From: Mariniphaga sp040772505
GTDB taxonomy: Bacteria > Bacteroidota > Bacteroidia > Bacteroidales > Prolixibacteraceae
Length of the DNA: 64,000 nucleotides
Direction of reading: 5' to 3'
Assembly: GCA_040772505.1 (NCBI GenBank)
Contig: JAXGYA010000011.1
Location: 50,281 to 114,280, forward strand
Positions 63,031 to 64,000 of this stretch are shown in pieces. A model generated the notes under the pieces. That model ran no database searches, was not told the DNA's origin, and saw nothing but the letters and a program-made list of their open reading frames with translations. Position numbers and translations under genes: made by a program. Numbering within the stretch: the stretch's first letter is position 1; every line of letters starts with the position of its first letter.

Positions 63031-63618
63031 ATGACTGCACTTAAAAAGAACAAAAAGTACATTTCCATTTTAAAAACTGCCAAAGCCTTGTTTTGGAAAC
63101 ACGGCATCCGCAGGGTAACAATTGAAGAAATATGCAAAGAGGCGACTGTTAGCAAAATGACTTTCTACAAGTTTTTTCCAAATAAACCCGATTTGGCAAA
63201 AACTATTCTTGATAATTTGATTCAATCTTCAATTGTAAAATTCAAAGACATCGTTTCAAGCGAAGTTCCCTTTTCACAAAAATTGGAAAAAATATTTTTA
63301 CTGAAATTGGAAGGGATGAACAACATTAGCATGGAGTTCATCAACGATATTTACACAAATCCTGAATTGGGGTTAAAAGAATATATGGAAGTACAAAAGC
63401 AGAAATCGATAAAAATAACCGTCGATTTTTATAAGGATGCACAAGAGAAAGGCTTCATCCGCCCCGATGTGAAAATCGATTTTTTGCTCGCTTTTTCAAA
63501 CCAAATTATTGAGATGATGAAGAATGAGCAACTGATGGCCCAATACGCTCAACCACAGGATTTTGTTATTGAATCAATGAACGTTATGTTTTACGGTATA
63601 ACAACAGGTAATGAATGA
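63031..63618 (+). CDS. TetR/AcrR-family transcription regulator
   Basis: A 195-residue protein. The N-terminal TetR HTH domain reads ILKTAKALFWKHGIRRVTIE then EICKEATVSKMTFYKFFPNK, with the signature F-Y-x-(F/Y)-F. The C-terminal ligand/dimer domain includes KGFIRPDVKIDFLLAFSNQI. Its stop overlaps the start of the outer membrane protein by 8 bases, so it probably senses a compound handled by that protein or an export system beyond the window. A decayed C-terminal duplicate lies 2 kb upstream. Confidence 0.9.
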   Translation: MTALKKNKKYISILKTAKALFWKHGIRRVTIEEICKEATVSKMTFYKFFPNKPDLAKTILDNLIQSSIVKFKDIVSSEVPFSQKLEKIFLLKLEGMNNISMEFINDIYTNPELGLKEYMEVQKQKSIKITVDFYKDAQEKGFIRPDVKIDFLLAFSNQIIEMMKNEQLMAQYAQPQDFVIESMNVMFYGITTGNE

Positions 63619-64000
63619 AGTAATTACATTATTATTTGTTTTTTTAATCCTCTCTTTTCAGTTGAAAGGCCAAAATGAAGATTCAGGATTCCGTGATTCT
63701 TTACAATTCCAAGGGCAAATTTCGTCGTATGCCCATTTCAACAATGGAAACGAATTCCCGCTTTTAATAAGCGGACGATATATCCCACAGTTGAATTACA
63801 GTGTTTTTTTGAAAAACAACCAGCTCATCGATTTTGAATACGCCGCAAATGTTTATGGAAATGCCGAATTCGACCCGTTTACCAATTCCGATTTCAGCGG
63901 GAAAATAAAAAACTACCGTGCATGGGCGCGCTACTCAGCACGGCAATTTGAATTGCGGGCAGGTTTGCAGAAAATCAATTTTGGCTCGGCTTCCATGCTC
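63611..64000 (+). CDS. Outer membrane protein, N-terminal part (runs off window)
   Basis: The start ATG 63611 lies inside the end of tetR. The signal peptide reads EVITLLFVFLILSFQLKGQ, and the mature part then shows alternating beta-strand patterns (SLQFQGQISSYAHFNNG, LLISGRYIPQLNYSVFLK, FEYAANVYGN, YRAWARYSARQFELRAGLQK). The last visible segment, INFGSASML, is typical of Bacteroidota beta-barrel proteins of alginate-export/porin-like type. 130 codons are visible and the gene is open at 64000. The remnant at 61885-62355 is likely to match its missing C-terminal half. Confidence 0.75.
   Translation, partial: MNEVITLLFVFLILSFQLKGQNEDSGFRDSLQFQGQISSYAHFNNGNEFPLLISGRYIPQLNYSVFLKNNQLIDFEYAANVYGNAEFDPFTNSDFSGKIKNYRAWARYSARQFELRAGLQKINFGSASML

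Noticed and set aside
1..64000. tRNA, rRNA or integrated phage
   Set aside because: No clover-leaf candidates, rRNA segments or phage structural genes were recognised on either strand by reading; a covariance search was not possible.

Overview
The window is a chromosomal segment of a Bacteroidota bacterium, most likely an environmental Bacteroidales/Marinilabiliales-type lineage. The evidence is Bacteroidota-type promoters (TTG-N19/20-TAnnTTTG), type IX secretion C-terminal sorting domains on two exported proteins, many Cys-lipidated signal peptides, BtuB/BtuG-type cobalamin uptake genes behind cobalamin riboswitches, and a type VI secretion locus of the Bacteroidota subtype (T6SS-iii). Genus cannot be fixed from the sequence.

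Layout. 0-1.4 kb: a toxin-antitoxin pair, an XRE-HTH/Panacea (DUF4065) antitoxin with a RelE/ParE-like toxin, behind a clear promoter. 1.6-6.2 kb: HtpG chaperone, a secreted sugar-phosphate isomerase-like protein and a lipoprotein sulfatase. 6.2-11 kb: a cobalamin riboswitch driving a TonB receptor, a BtuG-like beta-propeller lipoprotein and a third surface lipoprotein. 11-21 kb: Tat-exported Gfo/Idh/MocA oxidoreductase, copper P-type ATPase, a class IV aminotransferase homologue, an OB-fold-like lipoprotein with a charged repeat tail, a PepSY protein, DUF134 regulator, chorismate synthase, SlyD-like prolyl isomerase, and a second cobalamin riboswitch upstream of a DUF4465 protein with a T9SS tail.

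21.2-38.3 kb: a T6SS-iii locus in two convergent operons: clpV-tssB-tssC-tssD-tssD-vgrG-PAAR-tssN-tssO on the + strand, and tssG-tssK-tssE-tssF-(PKD/propeller protein) on the - strand. TssJ, TssL and TssM are absent, as expected for this subtype. No effector or immunity gene is visible. Two related palindromes lie upstream of the + operon, and a hairpin terminator follows the first tssD (Hcp) gene.

38.3-47.8 kb is a patchwork of accessory DNA: cytochrome b, sialate O-acetylesterase, a DoxX/TIM-barrel fusion flanked by 54-bp direct repeats, an IS91-like transposon scar that truncates a RhuM gene, a CPA2 antiporter with a UspA-like tail, and a decayed IS66 transposase. 47.8-53.7 kb: a type I restriction-modification operon hsdM-hsdS-hsdR, whose HsdR has a changed catalytic residue in helicase motif II. 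53.8-60.2 kb: an operon of two paralogous beta-helix proteins and a 1412-residue T9SS-sorted repeat protein, divergent from a membrane-bound AraC-type regulator. 61.5-64 kb: a decayed copy of a tetR/outer-membrane-protein locus, a small exported protein with a repeated Trp-Met motif, and the intact tetR/outer-membrane-protein pair, which runs off the end of the window.
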